Assembly (NCBI GenBank): GCA_018969455.1
Contig: JAGWYI010000192.1
Span: 1-7,590 of the forward strand
DNA length: 7,590 nt
Direction of reading: 5' to 3'
Origin: Bacteroidota bacterium
GTDB taxonomy: Bacteria > Bacteroidota > Bacteroidia > Chitinophagales > Saprospiraceae
In this document: positions 7,401-7,590 of the stretch, piece by piece
Numbering within the stretch: the stretch's first letter is position 1
How the letters are laid out: each line of letters opens with the position of its first letter
Translations under genes and position numbers: made by a program
The notes under the pieces: generated by a model
Database searches by the model: none
What the model was told of the DNA's origin: nothing
The model's input: the letters and a program-made list of their open reading frames with translations, nothing else

Positions 7401-7590
7401 GTGTGGCGTACACATACGGGCCGGTCACTTCTATGCTGGTTGGACTGCCGGGCGCGTTTTGGGCGTGCGTCCAGTTTTTTCCATAATCGTCGGAAAAATA
7501 CAGGCCTTTTCCGTCAAGTCCGATGTATAAACGGTTGTTAACCAGCGTTGAAGCCGTAATTGCAGCTTCGGGCAAAGGATAATAGTTCCA
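4498..7590 (-). CDS. T9SS-secreted Asp-box beta-propeller protein with SdrD-like, DUF7619-like and C-terminal sorting domains (N-terminus outside window)
   Basis: The frame runs open to the window edge, beginning WNYYPLPEAAITAS, so 1030 residues are visible and the start and signal peptide are missing; the TTG at 7573-7575 is not a real start. Counting from the first visible residue, about 30-540 carry Asp-box (BNR) motifs of type SxDxGxxW, for example SDDYGKNW at 33-40, SADKGLSW at 247-254, SLDGGQSW at 366-373 and SENGGENW at 531-538, marking beta-propeller blades. No FRIP-type sialidase motif is visible, so a sortilin/YCF48-like binding propeller is likelier than a sialidase. Residues about 591-634 (GTVYLDANQNQVQDSLELG ... 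DSLGRYSI) resemble an SdrD B-type/carboxypeptidase-regulatory-like module. A DUF11-like stretch follows, then at about 795-935 the SFDPND ... LTYTIRFQNTG ... IYFDYNAPVPTN module (DUF7619). The last 80 residues (FPNPA at 955-959, IPAGTYWIEF, final GKWMVQ) form a type A T9SS sorting domain. The protein should be exported by T9SS and anchored or released; its ligand is unknown. Confidence 0.93.
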   Translation of the reverse strand, partial: WNYYPLPEAAITASTLVNNRLYIGLDGKGLYFSDDYGKNWTHAQNAPGSPTSIEVTGPYVYATQSTSSGDYIFQSSDGGLSFQDYNTIPNLGPVDRVMRGDTNTYVNPTKSKIIREILILPFNYQSKDLLVLPENTIYDVEKMGDQLIAATVSGMLYSNDEGQNWETSPDVVPVSKTTRLFVKGQTLFCFDAQGHLYRSLNRGQNWSNLPWFTNHFGAFPLNSLASDGPDILAIPVDSINGHYCWKSADKGLSWTPVYDEIPTIREGFQVPGGKLIRSNQGLFFQKTAETIWHANNRNLRSNVLGSIYKSPAGRWTYAYRQGKLGLYTSTDGLDFQLIPDTRYLFGNLIGSGNQIALNACPDLLVSLDGGQSWVRRTFPENPIDVTYLAWIGNRIFYRTYEGTLRYYDPQNDIWSNISSPGTSSCAAAGDGRLFVAGSFGVRISQNGGLQWQSPAQPPPYGINWNRMFFVEGRVFLESQSAGLLFSSADYGLTWQIAGTGMDGGQVGFPETMVGQGELLFARTDPGYFFVSENGGENWYQLSLPNGPYFTYNFFGAMTILEDSLVLYERSLDSLSLAKRGVKDFNLQKLFGTVYLDANQNQVQDSLELGLPNVAVYLENSERVVLSDSLGRYSIALELPSDSLKVSVANPLAKSSPAAYLVQQSATGLDFPVFLPAIDALAKLYDFGVPRSGFNTTYLPVVVNEGLDTLYQVKVRLLPDPHMVLQNTLPPATLIGDTLLWIVDTLPPSGSFEPAVTAKVSVNTAAGTKLSQILWADYPGDQYPKNNRDTLMERVVTSFDPNDIAVDPPFLTQKAAAKGATLTYTIRFQNTGSYKADFIRLRDTLPAAIDLTTFRLLQSSHPVQAQFHTQRGLEFFFDGINLPPKNQNEAKSQGFVVFSFKIKPGLITGEIIENHASIYFDYNAPVPTNQAITRIVDSLVSKTQTLKNLRQNLCIFPNPAPAGNAFIQIPEGLHGNGTFSLFHSSGQLVKITTTQVNAPVCVLNFGQIPAGTYWIEFQCEGQQFWGKWMVQ
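5977..7494 (-). repeat. Array of Asp-box repeats within the secreted protein, about 42-residue period
   Basis: Ten recognisable boxes start at residues 33, 75, 158, 199, 247, 328, 366, 444, 487 and 531, counted from the first residue in the window. Two degenerate boxes that keep the final tryptophan fill gaps: QKTAETIW at 285 and YDPQNDIW at 407. One expected position near 117 has no clear box. The resulting step is 37-48 residues throughout, one blade each. Conservation is at the protein level; I did not see long DNA identity between units. Confidence 0.8.

Noticed and set aside
5977..7494. Sialidase (neuraminidase) function from the Asp boxes
   Set aside because: Asp boxes mark a propeller fold, not the activity; no FRIP-type arginine motif or other catalytic signature is visible in the window.

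Overview
The window looks like chromosomal DNA from a member of the Bacteroidota. The strongest sign is a long secreted protein that ends in a type IX secretion (T9SS) C-terminal sorting domain, preceded by the 'FDPND ... IYFDYNAP' module (DUF7619) that is common in that phylum. TAnnTTTG-like promoter boxes and the lack of Shine-Dalgarno sequences fit too. The style of these proteins suggests the Saprospiria (Haliscomenobacter/Lewinella-like), but this placement is tentative.

Layout from left to right. Positions 1-549 (+) hold the C-terminal part of an Rpn/PD-(D/E)XK transposase-type nuclease whose N-terminus lies outside the window. It converges, with a 32-base gap, on a cytochrome bd quinol oxidase operon on the minus strand: cydA (1644-3017) then cydB (582-1610). 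Upstream of cydA is a gene-free AT-rich region of about 300 bases (3018-3319) with several small symmetric or repeated motifs that could carry the oxidase's regulation. Next on the minus strand come a small four-helix membrane protein of unknown function (3320-3715), a very acidic 168-residue protein of unknown function (3841-4347), and the large T9SS cargo protein (4498-7590), cut at its N-terminus by the window edge.

The cydAB pair is the only clear metabolic unit: together its products form the two-subunit bd oxidase that oxidises quinol and reduces O2 to water, typically with high oxygen affinity. The small membrane protein and the acidic protein each have a long enough upstream gap and a plausible promoter of their own, so they are probably separate transcription units that only happen to point the same way. 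The large protein is predicted to be exported and surface-attached or released. Its visible portion has 10 recognisable Asp-box motifs plus up to three degenerate ones at a spacing of about 42 residues, which suggests one or more beta-propellers.

I see no RNA genes, CRISPR array, complete insertion sequence or clear new multi-gene system. The points most worth a second look are the Asp-box periodicity, the perfect inverted repeat at 3792-3811, the regulatory region before cydA, and the extremely acidic orphan protein.
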